Origin: an uncultured Collinsella sp.
GTDB taxonomy: Bacteria > Actinomycetota > Coriobacteriia > Coriobacteriales > Coriobacteriaceae
Assembly: GCA_900541745.1 (NCBI GenBank)
Contig: UQLA01000001.1
Location: forward strand, 223,405 to 287,404
Length of the DNA: 64,000 bases
Direction: 5' to 3'
The notes beneath the pieces are model-generated. The model made no database searches. It was not told the DNA's origin and saw only the letters and a program-made list of their open reading frames with translations. Each line of letters starts with the position of its first letter. Positions within the stretch are counted from its first letter, which is position 1. Shown one piece after another: positions 16,811 through 26,094 of this stretch. A program made the translations under genes and the position numbers.

Positions 16811-17770
16811 ATGAGCTACAAGACCGTTTGCGTTGCTGGCGGCGGCGTGTTGGGAAGCCAGATTGCCTTTCAGACTGCCTACTGCGGCTTTGATGTGACG
16901 ATCTGGCTGCGCAGCGAGGGCAGCATCGGCCGCACCCAACCCAAGATTGATCACGTGCGCAAGGAGTACATCGCGGCTATCGAGGGCATGGCGGACGGTA
17001 CGGGTGAGTGGTGCGCCGGTATCGCCGATAGCGGCCAACCCTTCGACAAGGAGGCGGCACTCGCCGCCGTCGAGCGTGCCTACTCCACGCTCAAGCTGGA
17101 GCTCGACCTCGCCGAGGCCGTGGCCGACGCCGACCTGGTTATCGAATCTATGGCCGAGGACACCCAGGCAAAGATCGACTTCTACAAGAAGCTTGCTCCG
17201 GTTCTCCCGCAAAAGACCGTCATCGTCACCAACTCCTCCACGCTGCTGCCAAGCACCTTTGCCAAGTACACCGGCCGCCCCGAGAAGTACCTGTCGCTGC
17301 ACTTTGCCAACTCCATCTGGAAGAACAACATGACCGAGGTCATGGCCCAGGACCAGACCGACAAGCGCTACTTCGACGAGCTCGTCGACTTTGCCAACGA
17401 CATCCGCATGCTGGCGCTTCCCGTCAACAAGGAAAAGAACGGCTACCTGCTCAACTCCATGTTGGTGCCGTGGCTGCTTTCGGGCCTGGACCTGTACGTC
17501 TCGGGCGTCAGCGACCCCAAGAGCATCGACCTCGCATGGACGCGCGGCACCGGCGCGCCTAAGGGCCCGTTCCGCGTGTTCGACACGGTGGGCATCCAGA
17601 CGGCCTACAACATCGTTATGCAGTATCAGAAGGTCCCGGGCCTGGTGAGCCCACTGCTCAAAAAGATGATGATGCCCTACAACTTTAAGGCCATGGCCTC
17701 CGTCCTCAAGAAAATGCTCGACGAAGGCAAGCTGGGCGAAAGCTCGGGCGAGGGCTTCTTCAAGTACTAA
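16811..17770 (+). CDS. 3-hydroxyacyl-CoA dehydrogenase
   Basis: This 319-residue cytoplasmic NAD-dependent oxidoreductase interconverts 3-hydroxyacyl-CoA and 3-ketoacyl-CoA. The Rossmann motif VAGGGVLGSQIA is at residues 8-19. The catalytic-His segment is LSLHFANSIWKNN, a variant of the usual GLHFFNP, and NSS preceding it matches the family. The C-terminal helical domain ends with GESSGEGFFKY, typical of the family (GRKSGxGFY). Length is slightly above the usual 280-290 residues. Start supported by GAGAGG upstream. It lies between two mobile-looking repeats and may be transcribed alone. Together with the dehydratase-activating protein upstream it suggests acyl-CoA chemistry, but they are separated by a terminator. 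Confidence 0.85.
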   Translation: MSYKTVCVAGGGVLGSQIAFQTAYCGFDVTIWLRSEGSIGRTQPKIDHVRKEYIAAIEGMADGTGEWCAGIADSGQPFDKEAALAAVERAYSTLKLELDLAEAVADADLVIESMAEDTQAKIDFYKKLAPVLPQKTVIVTNSSTLLPSTFAKYTGRPEKYLSLHFANSIWKNNMTEVMAQDQTDKRYFDELVDFANDIRMLALPVNKEKNGYLLNSMLVPWLLSGLDLYVSGVSDPKSIDLAWTRGTGAPKGPFRVFDTVGIQTAYNIVMQYQKVPGLVSPLLKKMMMPYNFKAMASVLKKMLDEGKLGESSGEGFFKY

Positions 17771-17810
17771 AAAATGATACGTCGGGGACGGAGGAAAACG
17801 GATCATTTTT
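17769..17810. repeat. palindrome with GGGACGG core after the dehydrogenase gene
   Basis: Arms of the type AAAAATGATNCG and CGNATCATTTTT enclose a GGGGACGG core. It begins at the stop codon of the dehydrogenase gene and ends just before the arylsulfotransferase remnant; it could also terminate the dehydrogenase transcript. Confidence 0.7.
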
Positions 17811-17825
17811 GGTCGCCAGCAGTGA

Positions 17826-18329
17826 GAAGATGGACCCAGAAATAGAAAGGAGTGGCAATGGGCCGGCTCGGGCTTTGAGGACAAGTTACTGCAGGCCCAG
17901 GGCGATTTTTCGCTCAACGCGGGCCAGCACAGCGTGACGTATCTGTCGAGTTCTGACACGGCAACGACCGGTCGCTACCAGGTGCTGCTGTACGACAACA
18001 ACTTTGGTGCGGCCGAAAGCTATCCCAAGTTCGACTGGGGCCAGCTGGGCGCCGCGGTGGTGACCGACTACAACAAGGGCACGCATTCGTTTGGGCGCAT
18101 CTTTACAGTGGACGAGGCGGCCCGCACCTACGAGCTCGAAGACCAGATCGCGGTGCCGTTCTCGGGCAACGTCAGCAGTGCGCAGCGCGTCGGCGATTCA
18201 AATAGCATGCTCGTGGCATCGGGCCAGGCCAAGACCTTTACCGAGTACGATCGCTACGGACTGCCCATCGCCACCTACGAGATGGAAGCCGAAAAGTTCA
18301 TCTATCGTGTGTATAAGTACGAGCTGTAG
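17826..18329 (+). pseudogene. 3' remnant of an aryl-sulfate sulfotransferase gene
   Basis: A frame open from 17826 to TAG 18329 encodes about 167 residues without a plausible start. It reads WAGSGFEDKLLQAQGDFSLN, then GQHSVTYLSSSDT, GRYQVLLYDNNFG and a C-terminus EKFIYRVYKYEL, which I recognise as the C-terminal part of ASST-type arylsulfotransferases (normally 500-600 residues, exported). An ATG at 17858 with a good ribosome-binding site is out of frame and stops after six codons. The signal peptide and catalytic histidine region are gone. The break lies next to the palindrome at 17769-17810, so deletion at a repeat is likely. It may still be translated from an internal ATG but would not be active. 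Confidence 0.7.
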
Positions 18330-18431
18330 GGCCGCGCTTAGGTTTGACCAATGGAGTATGAAAACACGCCGTTCGCCGATGCCCCCTCCGCGAGTGGCAG
18401 CCATATGGTTTGATATCAGAAACATATAGTT

Positions 18432-18451
18432 GTCGCCAGCCTGCTGGCGAC
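18432..18451. terminator. short perfect hairpin after the sulfotransferase remnant
   Basis: GTCGCCAG and CTGGCGAC arms surround a four-base loop, and GATATCAGA is repeated directly on both sides at 18412 and 18461. It lacks a T run, so termination is uncertain; the flanking direct repeat may be a target-site duplication. Confidence 0.4.
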
Positions 18452-18519
18452 GTTCCCCCTGATATCAGAGGCTCCAGGTATGTTTCGCGCTCCGTTAAAC
18501 AACTATCGATTGGGCTAAC

Positions 18520-18969
18520 ATGGACCGCCGTGCTATTTCGATAACCCTTGCAGTGGTCTGTCTGACTGTGCTCCTGGGCGCTACAGGGCTGTTTGCTATA
18601 AGCCGAGAAACGTCCTATATGCAGGAATGCGCTTCCGAAGGGTTTGCCATTGATGGTTACTATCGGGATGACAAAACGAGTCTGGAAATCCTGGCCTTTC
18701 TTGAGGAGGATGGCTGTCGATGGCAACTGGTCAACAAAGACGGAAGCAGCGTTGACGGGCGGTTTAAGCGTACGGATGACCCCAACATCCTGATATTAAA
18801 GAAGGAAAACGGCGAAGAATTCGGTACGGTCCACGTCGCGTATATGTCACGCCGACGCGAGCAGGGCCAGCTCTATCTATTTAGAGATAGCGAAGTGACC
18901 CGATTTTATCTGGTGAGCACCAAACCTGCGTTTACGGTGGAGTCTGGCGATGTCGATCTGGACAGTTGA
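18520..18969 (+). CDS. small exported or membrane-anchored protein of unknown function
   Basis: This 149-residue protein has an N-terminal hydrophobic segment at about residues 6-27 preceded by DRR, fitting a signal anchor. The rest is a soluble, charged beta-rich domain with two Cys at about 37 and 67 that could form a disulphide outside the cell. I recognise no family. Base composition is more AT-rich than its neighbours, consistent with acquisition or weak constraint. A strong hairpin follows the stop. No clear Shine-Dalgarno sits before the ATG, so expression level is uncertain. Confidence 0.55.
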   Translation: MDRRAISITLAVVCLTVLLGATGLFAISRETSYMQECASEGFAIDGYYRDDKTSLEILAFLEEDGCRWQLVNKDGSSVDGRFKRTDDPNILILKKENGEEFGTVHVAYMSRRREQGQLYLFRDSEVTRFYLVSTKPAFTVESGDVDLDS

Positions 18970-18989
18970 TTCACGGCAATAAAACAGCG

Positions 18990-19020
18990 AGCGGGGTGCG
19001 GGTGTGAACTGCACCCCGCT
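18990..19020. terminator. hairpin terminator, convergent side of the DUF389 gene
   Basis: Arms AGCGGGGTGC and GCACCCCGCT with an 11-base loop, followed on the plus strand by ATTTGCT. It lies between the plus-strand small gene and the minus-strand DUF389 gene and can serve the plus strand. Confidence 0.65.
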
Positions 19021-19094
19021 ATTTGCTCGTGTCCGTATCGCGTCTGCGCCTCGTCGTAACTTGCGTCCGTGCGAGCATTCGTCCCGCGCCGGCA

Positions 19095-20234
19095 TCACTT
19101 CACATCGAACTCCACGCGATCGAGTTCGGGCACGTTGAGGTCGATGAGCTTGCGGGCGACGTGACGGTCGTGTGCCCCGAGCGCCTCGCTTGTCGTCACG
19201 TGGGCGACTATCTCGCGCTCGACAATACCCTCTTCCTCGCCTTCGGTGGCCGAGGTCTCGACGGCGACGGTGTAGTCCTTAAAGCCCGGCAGCACCGCGG
19301 CAAGCTCGCGCGTGGTTTCGGTGACGCCGTAGCCGTCCTGTACACCGGCCTGCGCCGAGCCAATGGACCCCGCCGTCATAACGATGCAGGGGATGGCAAA
19401 GATCACCGTGCCCACGATGATGCGGAGGCGCACCTTGCGCGATAGCTCGTCGACCTCGGCATTTTCCTCGGCAGTCACAATACCGTCGCCGTTCAGGTCG
19501 CGCTTGAGCGGCGCGCGCAAAAGAAGCAGCACGGCTTCGGCGGCCAGTGCGATAAAGACCACGTTGATGCCAAACTCATAAAGCGCCGAGAGAAACAGCG
19601 ACCCGCTTGCGATGGCGATGCCATAGCCCGCCGCGCACAGGGGCGGCATGAGCGCGGTCGCCACGGCCACGCCGGCGATGAGCGTGGCGGGTTCCTGGTC
19701 GCGCGAGTTGCCCAGGCCACCCGCAAAGCCGCCCGCGAGCGCGACGGCAAGGTCCCACACAGTCGGTGTCGAATTGTCGATGATGGCGGCCGTGGTGGTG
19801 CCAAGGGGCGAGAGCTTAAAGTACAACGTGGACGTGACCAGGCAAAAGGCCATCTGTAGAGCCAAGCCCGCGATGGCCTCGACGGTAATCTCGCGGTCGA
19901 GCGTGGCGATGCCGTATGCCATGGCTAGGACCGAGCCCATGAGTGGGCAGATGAGCATGGCGCCTACAATGGCGATATCCGAGTCGATATCGAGGCCGAT
20001 GCTCGCGATCAACATGGCAATGATCAGGATGCATAAGTGCGAGCCAGTCAGGCGCGCCCCGTTTACAAAGCGCTTGCGAATCACGTGATAGGGCGCGCGT
20101 CCCTCGCGAATGTTGAATGCCTGCTTTAGGAAGCGGCCGGCGTCCTCTATGGCCTCGCTATGGGCAGGGCGGATGCCATGGCGCCGATGATGGCGCTCGC
20201 GCAGTCGCTTGAGCTGTTGTTTATCGAGTTCCAT
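19095..20234 (-). CDS. DUF389 family membrane protein with an EF-hand-like loop
   Basis: This 379-residue protein belongs to the DUF389 (TIGR00341-like) family of unknown function. The N-terminal 65 residues are basic and cytoplasmic (RHHRRHG near 13-19). About six to eight membrane helices follow with the conserved segments IVGAMLICPLMGSVLAMAYG and IAGVAVATALMPPLCAAGYG. Between later helices there is a hydrophilic insert with DLNGDGIVTAEE, which fits the 12-residue EF-hand calcium loop (acidic or polar at positions 1, 3, 5, 9 and Glu at 12). A C-terminal soluble domain of about 90 residues resembles a small alpha-beta domain. A ribosome-binding AGG lies upstream. Function is unknown; the calcium site is inference. 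Confidence 0.82.
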   Translation of the reverse strand: MELDKQQLKRLRERHHRRHGIRPAHSEAIEDAGRFLKQAFNIREGRAPYHVIRKRFVNGARLTGSHLCILIIAMLIASIGLDIDSDIAIVGAMLICPLMGSVLAMAYGIATLDREITVEAIAGLALQMAFCLVTSTLYFKLSPLGTTTAAIIDNSTPTVWDLAVALAGGFAGGLGNSRDQEPATLIAGVAVATALMPPLCAAGYGIAIASGSLFLSALYEFGINVVFIALAAEAVLLLLRAPLKRDLNGDGIVTAEENAEVDELSRKVRLRIIVGTVIFAIPCIVMTAGSIGSAQAGVQDGYGVTETTRELAAVLPGFKDYTVAVETSATEGEEEGIVEREIVAHVTTSEALGAHDRHVARKLIDLNVPELDRVEFDVK

Positions 20235-20353
20235 GCTTACCTCGGAGTAGAACGAACTTTAAAAGAATGGAGTAGGGATTTGCCTGAATACATAAAGATG
20301 GGGCTTGGTTTAAAACATACTAATTGGGATTGTCCGCCAGCTGGGAGACTAAA

Positions 20354-20387
20354 TTGCGCAAGAAATCCCATTAAAAAAGTTGCGCAA
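20354..20387. promoter_or_regulatory. two TTGCGCAA palindromes upstream of the surface protein gene
   Basis: TTGCGCAA is present at 20354-20361 and 20380-20387, 26 bp apart, in an AT-rich 219-bp gap upstream of the CAP-domain protein gene and downstream of the divergent DUF389 start. The pair looks like a dimer-binding operator; no regulator is assigned. Confidence 0.4.
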
Positions 20388-20453
20388 TTAAATCAAGTCT
20401 ATCAGTCATATATTGCTCTCATAGGCATGTCATTGTGTCAAAGGGAGAAAGCC

Positions 20454-23400
20454 ATGGCGAACTACAGTCCACAACATTTTGGATCTCGAGCTAAGGCTGC
20501 CAACGCCAAAGGCGTTGCCAACCGTGCCGTCGCAACCGTGTTGACGGCGGGTCTCATCGCTCAACCGCTTATATCGCCGCACCGGCAGTCGATAGCGGCA
20601 ATGCCGCGAAGGGCGACAGCGCTATCGAGAGTGCCGTCGTCGCCAGTAGCCGGGCAACCGCAAAAACGGCTGCTCAACTGGCCGAGGAATCGGCAAAGCA
20701 GCTCAAGGACGCCCAGGCCGCCTACGATGCCGCCCAGAAGAAGGCCGATGCTGCAGGCCAGGCTCAAAAGCAGGCGCAGCAGCTAAAAGATCAGGCCTTT
20801 CAAGCCGTAAGCGACAACGAGGTCGAGCAGAATAAGGCAGAGGCCGACGCGCTGCAGGAGAAGATCGATGAGCTCAAGGCGGCCGTCGATAAGACCGAGC
20901 AACAGCAGAAGAAGCTGGGCGACCTGAACGATCAGCTCGATCGGGCCAACAAGAGCGTTACGGAAAAGACCCAGGTGCTCGAGGACGCCAAGGCAAAGCG
21001 GGATGAGGCCAAGAAGGCCCTCGATGATGCTCAGGCAAAGCTCGATGGCATGGATGATTACGAGGCCGCCAAGAAGGCCGTCGATGAGGCGCAGGCGAAG
21101 GTTGATGCGGCGAATGCCGATGTGAAGGCTGCCGAGAGCGAACTTGCTACTGCAAAGACCGATGTCATCAATGCCGAGCAAAAGAAGAGCGATGCCGAGA
21201 CTGCCTTGGCGTCTGCCCAGGTCAAGAAACAGGAAACAGCCGATGCCCTTACCACCGCAACTGCCGCGCACGTTAGTGCTCAGCAGAAGCTCAATGAGGC
21301 CCAAGCTGCGCTTGACGCGGCAACCTCTGGTACGGGTGTCGATTTGAGCGGGCTTGAGGCTGCCAAAGAAAATGCCGCCGCCGAGCTTGCCGCAGCGCAA
21401 TCCGAACTTGACGCTGCGACGTCTGCCGACTTTGCCGCGCAGGCGGACCTCCAGAATGCTCAGGCTGCTGCGAGCGCTGCGCAGGACAAACTGGATGCCG
21501 CGAACACTGCCGTTGCGTCCGCTCAAGCTGCATACGACGAGGCAAATGGGAAGCTTAACGGCATGGCCGACAAGCTCGACGCCGCCAAGACTGCCTATGA
21601 GAAGGCCCAGCGAGCTGAAGCTGACAAGAAGGCTGCATACGAGCAGGCTAAGAAGGACAGCGATGACAAAAAGGCCGAGTATGAGGCGGCATGCGATGCC
21701 TCTGCTGCCGCGAAAGATGCCCTCGAGGCTGCCAATGCGGAAGTAAAGGCGCTCGAGAAGAAGATTGCCGACCTCAAGGCCAATATGGCGACTGGCCAGG
21801 ATATCATCAGCCAAGGAATCGTCGGCTTCTTTAGCTATATTGCGAACAGCGGTCAGTTCTCAAATGGCCAGAAGAACAACGCCTTGGATGCCATAGCTAT
21901 GATCACGGGCGTCAGCAATAAAGCGGATTGGTACGATGCTTATGTTGACCAGGATAAGAGCAGGGAGACAAACCCCCTCTCGCTGAAGCAGATGCGTAAT
22001 GCGTTGACGTATCTCGATGTGCATAACAATATCCGAAAGGCAAATGGCCAGTCGGAGTTGAGCATCAGCTTAAGAATGACGGCGTCGGCGGCTCTGAACG
22101 CTTCCTATTCTTCAAATAACTGGGCGCATTCGGGTCATTACTACGACAATGCCGAGAATCTTTCCGAAGGTGGCGGAGCTTACGTTGGCGGTGAGACCGT
22201 CGATTCGCTCGGCTGGCCGTACACGGGGCTTTACACCGAGGAAAAAGCCACCTTCGACAATTACGTCAAGCAGTACGGCAGCGATCTTGACACTCATCGC
22301 TACGACACCTATTACGTTTTCACGAACTACAAGGACGTGTTTGCGGCCTGCGGACACTATCTTAATATCGTCGGCAAAGACATGAAGGCCTTTGGCGTGG
22401 CGACCGGAAGTGGCAAGGGCGCCAAAATGGAAGTCACCGCCTTTGACTATAGTTTTAGAAACGATCAATCTGACTTCACCGTTGCGGAGTTCAAGAAGGT
22501 TCTCAACGACTATATCGATTCTGCCTATAACGCCGGTGGTACGCAGGAGCAAAAGGAACAGCTAAAGCAGCTTCAGGAGAAGCTCGCCGCCGCACAGAAG
22601 AAATCTGGGGCTGCTGGCGATGCTTGTAATGCTGCGCTGAACAGCCAGGATGCTGCCAAGGACGCATACGAGGCTGCCGATGCAAACGTAAACGTTGCCA
22701 AGGGCGAGTACGAGAAAGCGAAGTCCGATACCGCCACCGCAAAGGCTGCATACGACGCTGCCAAGGACGCGTCCGGTGAGGTCGACCTCGGCACGCTTAA
22801 GTTGAACCTCGATAAGGCAAAGAGCGAAGCTGCTGCTGCGCAGGCGGATTTAGATAAAGCCAATGCCACGCTGACCGACAGCAAGGCAAAGGCTGACGGG
22901 GCCGCTGCTCGCAAGGCGAAGGCTCGCAGTGCCCACGATGCTGCCAAGGCAAAGTCCGATCAGGCTAACGAGGCGTATGACAACGCCACGGCTTCGGTTA
23001 AGGACCTCACTGCCAAGCGTGACACTGCCAAGACGGACCTTGCGGACAAGCAGGGCACGCTTGACAAGGCCAAGAAGGCCGACGATGCTGCTCAGGCGGG
23101 CGTAGACAAGGCTCAGGCCGCAGATGCACAGGCCGCGACCGCTCTTTCGGACGCTAAGCAGGCAGTTGCCGCCAAGACGCAGACCCTGTCCGACGCACAG
23201 GCGAAGACCAAGGCCACCGAGGACGAGCTGGCCCGCGCAAACAAGGCCTTCGAGCGCTTCGCCGGTGCCCAGAAGGCGGTTGACGACGCCAAGGCTGCCT
23301 ATGACGCCACCGTCGCCGGTGTCGCCAATGCCGAGAAGCAGCTCGAGGCCGCCAACGAGGCCGTCGTCGATGCGAACCTCGAGATCGTCAAGGCCAAGGC

Positions 23401-23884
23401 CGAGCTTGCCAACGACGAGGCACTCAAGGCCGATCTTGAGGCTGTTGACCACAAGGCCTCCCTTGCCGCGGGTACGACGAGCAACGACAAGCTGGTCAAA
23501 CTGAACGCCGCCTACGCTCGCTACAAAGCTGCCGTCAATGCTGCCGCTGGTCTCAAGGCTGCCCTGAGCGATGCCGAGGCCAAACTGTCCGACGCCAACG
23601 ACGCCTATGCCGCCGCGCTGGCAGAGTTTAACGGTGCCAAGGAAGCCCTGGCAGCCGCACAGGCCGAGTACGACAAGTATCATCCCAAGGCCGAGCCGCA
23701 GGCCAAGCCCCAGGTTACGCAGGCTGCCGCAAAGGCCCCCGTTGCTAAGAAACAGGACGCGGACGGTGCGCTCGCCCAGACCGGCGACAACTCTGTGCTT
23801 GCGGGCGAGGTCTTCGTTATCGGCGGTATTACGCTCGTGGCTGCGGGCGTGACGCTGGGCAATCGTCGTCGCAAGCAGATGTAG
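20454..23884 (+). CDS. large Ala-rich coiled-coil, CAP-domain, sortase-anchored surface protein (frameshifted near the N-terminus)
   Basis: ATG 20454 follows AGGGAG and opens a frame coding a signal-peptide-like N-terminus ending GLIAQP. Near 20566-20572 the coding frame changes by one base: the mature protein continues as AYIAAPAVDSGNAAKGD to the stop at 23884. One missing base restores a single protein of about 1140 residues. Ala/Lys/Asp-rich heptad repeats (about 60-450), a CAP/SCP domain (HNNIRKANG, HSGHYYDNAENL, about 510-690), a second coiled coil (700-1080), then LAQTGD, a membrane helix and RRRK form a cell-wall sorting tail. It probably projects from the wall. Frameshift may be real, phase-variable or a sequence error. 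Confidence 0.8.
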
Positions 23885-23950
23885 CGTTTCGAGCGTAGAT
23901 TCTGCAGCGAACTCGGTTCATAGCAGGAACGCTTCGATAGCTTAACCGAT

Positions 23951-23987
23951 AAGGCCGGCGCGCTGTCATACGCAGCGCGCCGGCCTT
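23951..23987. terminator. strong bidirectional terminator
   Basis: A perfect 14-bp stem from AAGGCCGGCGCGCT to AGCGCGCCGGCCTT around a nine-base loop, followed by TTTCT on the plus strand. It ends the surface-protein transcript. Confidence 0.85.
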
Positions 23988-24002
23988 TCTCTGTATCGAT
24001 AT

Positions 24003-24043
24003 CAAAAAGCCCGGCAGGCAACCGCGAAAGCTACCAACCGGGC
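24003..24043 (-). terminator. terminator of the OPT transporter gene
   Basis: On the minus strand GCCCGG and CCGGGC arms close a loop of 23 bases and are followed directly by a T5 run. It lies about 40 bases beyond the OPT stop codon. Confidence 0.6.
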
Positions 24044-24084
24044 AAGCCGTAGGCAATATGATTGCGAGCGAGCTACTGCTCAGC

Positions 24085-25788
24085 TTATCCCAGCAGGCTC
24101 AGGCCAACAGAGATAAACGCCAGGATAACGCCGACGATAGACTCGCCGCCCAGCAGGCCGCTGGCAACGACCAGGCCCTGCTCCTGGAAGGCGGCGTCCT
24201 TGGCGGCCTTCTCCTCGTCCGAAAGACCGGCCTCGGCGTCGCGGTGAGCGGCCCACTTGTCGTAGGCGAGCTTAACGCAGGAGCCCAAGAAAGCCGTGAG
24301 CGACATATAGAACGGCAGGTACACGCCCAGGCCGATCATCATGGCCGGAATGCCGAGCCAGTACATGACGATGCCGGCGATAAAGCCGCCTGCGAACCAC
24401 GGCACGCTCGGGATGCCCGAGACCATGGTGGCGACCACGCTTGCCTGCGCGGCAACGAAGCTCTTGTCGGGGCCGAAGGCGTCCGGACCATAGGCGGTGA
24501 CGAGCGCGACCATGACAGCGGCGGCGACCAGGGCGCCCACGATGCCGCCGATGGCCTGGCCGACCCACTGTGCGCGCGGGTTGGTGCCCAGCACGGCGCC
24601 GGCCTTAAAGTCGTTCATGACGTCGCCCGCAAGGCCGCACGCTACGGCCACGATGCCGGCGATAAAGAACAGCTTGACCTGAGCGAGCTGTGCGAAGGCG
24701 GCAACGATGAGCATGACGATGAGGCCGAAGATCTCCATGGGGTCGATACCCGTCTGGCCGCAGCTCTGTGCACTCATGATGGTGGTGACAAAGGTGAACA
24801 GCGTGACGATGACGGCCGGGACGGGACCAAGGTCGAGCGCGATGGCAACGATCACGGCGATGGCTGCGGTGCCCAGGCCTATGATGCCGGCGTCGAGCTT
24901 AAGGGAACCCGAGATGAGCGACTGCTCGTCGGTGTCGGTGGAACTGTCGGCGGCGAGGCCACGGACGATGCCGGCGACCTGCGGCAGAATGTCCTTAAGG
25001 ACGACGGCGACGCCAAAGCCCATCATGAGGCCCATACCCAGGGACTTGACGATGCCCTGCGCGGTCACAACGTCGAATAGACCGGCAGCGGTGCCGCCCA
25101 CGATAATGCCAAAGTTACCCAGCAGCGCGCCGGCAAACCAGAACGCGACGGGGGCGAAGCCCACGAGGAAGCCGATGGACAGCAACATGGGCGAGTTGTA
25201 GACGGCAAAGGTCACGCCAGGGATATTGAGCGTGCACAGCATACTGGGCACAATGCCCAGAGCATCGCGAAGCACGCTGTAGATGCCTGCGATGGCCATG
25301 GAGCCAAAGAGCTGCTTGCCGGTCTTGCCGCCGGCCTCGGTAGCACGCAGGGTCTGAGCTGCGGCATTGCCGGTAGGGAACTCCAGCGCGGCGTCCACGA
25401 TAAAGTGGCGGTGGATGAGCGCCGTCGCCAGAAGGCCCAGAATAGTGCCGGCGAGTGCCACGATAAACATGTCGAGCCAGCTGATCTGGCCGGCATAGCC
25501 CAGCATCCAGGCACCCGGGATGGTAAACGCCAGACCGCCGGCGACCATGGCGCCTGCGGACATGATGGTGTGGGTGACGTTTGCCTCGTTGAGGCTGGCG
25601 TTGCCCATGAGCTTAAGGAAGAACAGCGAGATGACGGCAGCGAAAATAATCGGCCAGGGGAGTGCGCCCATCTTGAGGGCGGTGTAGGCCGAGCTTGCCG
25701 TGATGATCACGCAGCCAAGGACGCCGATGACGACGCCGCGCAGCGTGAGTTGCCCGCGCATCGAAGCGCGGTTCGAGGGATTGCTCAT
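24085..25788 (-). CDS. OPT family oligopeptide transporter
   Basis: This 567-residue inner-membrane secondary transporter belongs to the OPT superfamily, whose members import oligopeptides or metal-chelate complexes with protons. About 14 membrane segments are visible. Family landmarks include MGALPWPIIFAAVIS near 40, EFPTGNAAAQTL near 135, GDVMNDFKAG near 385, and a glycine-rich IGGIVGALVAA stretch. A hydrophilic loop containing SSTDTDEQS separates the two halves, and an Asp/Glu/Lys-rich loop precedes the last helices. Length fits bacterial OPT proteins (about 550-650). It faces coaX across a 306-bp gap that holds a long inverted repeat. Confidence 0.9.
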   Translation of the reverse strand: MSNPSNRASMRGQLTLRGVVIGVLGCVIITASSAYTALKMGALPWPIIFAAVISLFFLKLMGNASLNEANVTHTIMSAGAMVAGGLAFTIPGAWMLGYAGQISWLDMFIVALAGTILGLLATALIHRHFIVDAALEFPTGNAAAQTLRATEAGGKTGKQLFGSMAIAGIYSVLRDALGIVPSMLCTLNIPGVTFAVYNSPMLLSIGFLVGFAPVAFWFAGALLGNFGIIVGGTAAGLFDVVTAQGIVKSLGMGLMMGFGVAVVLKDILPQVAGIVRGLAADSSTDTDEQSLISGSLKLDAGIIGLGTAAIAVIVAIALDLGPVPAVIVTLFTFVTTIMSAQSCGQTGIDPMEIFGLIVMLIVAAFAQLAQVKLFFIAGIVAVACGLAGDVMNDFKAGAVLGTNPRAQWVGQAIGGIVGALVAAAVMVALVTAYGPDAFGPDKSFVAAQASVVATMVSGIPSVPWFAGGFIAGIVMYWLGIPAMMIGLGVYLPFYMSLTAFLGSCVKLAYDKWAAHRDAEAGLSDEEKAAKDAAFQEQGLVVASGLLGGESIVGVILAFISVGLSLLG

Positions 25789-25911
25789 ATAGAACTCCTT
25801 TGCGTATATCCGCTTCCCCCGGGAGCGCCGTTACGGATACGGCGCGGGAAGTCGGGTTACCAAGGGCCGCCGCGTGAGCTCGCGCACGACCGCGCACCAG
25901 TATAGCGGCAA

Positions 25912-26036
25912 GGTAGTCATTTTGGGACGGGGCTATTTTAGCTACCCTTTGACAGTCGACGAATTATCTGGGATTGGGGCAAATATCAACCGACATATTG
26001 GGGTAGCTAAAATAGCCCCGTCCCAAAATGACTACC
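25912..26036. repeat. REPIN-like element, perfect 36-bp inverted repeat
   Basis: Positions 25912-25947 are exactly inverted at 26001-26036 with a 53-base centre. Each arm contains the GGGACGG core and can itself fold through GGTAG/CTACC. Related single copies are at 27584-27617, 48593-48630 and 62632-62668. It separates the divergent OPT and coaX genes. Confidence 0.9.
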
Positions 26037-26094
26037 TGGGATGGCTGGTTCGGGTAGGCGATATACTGCTGGGCAGACGAAAGGAGCGCCGACG

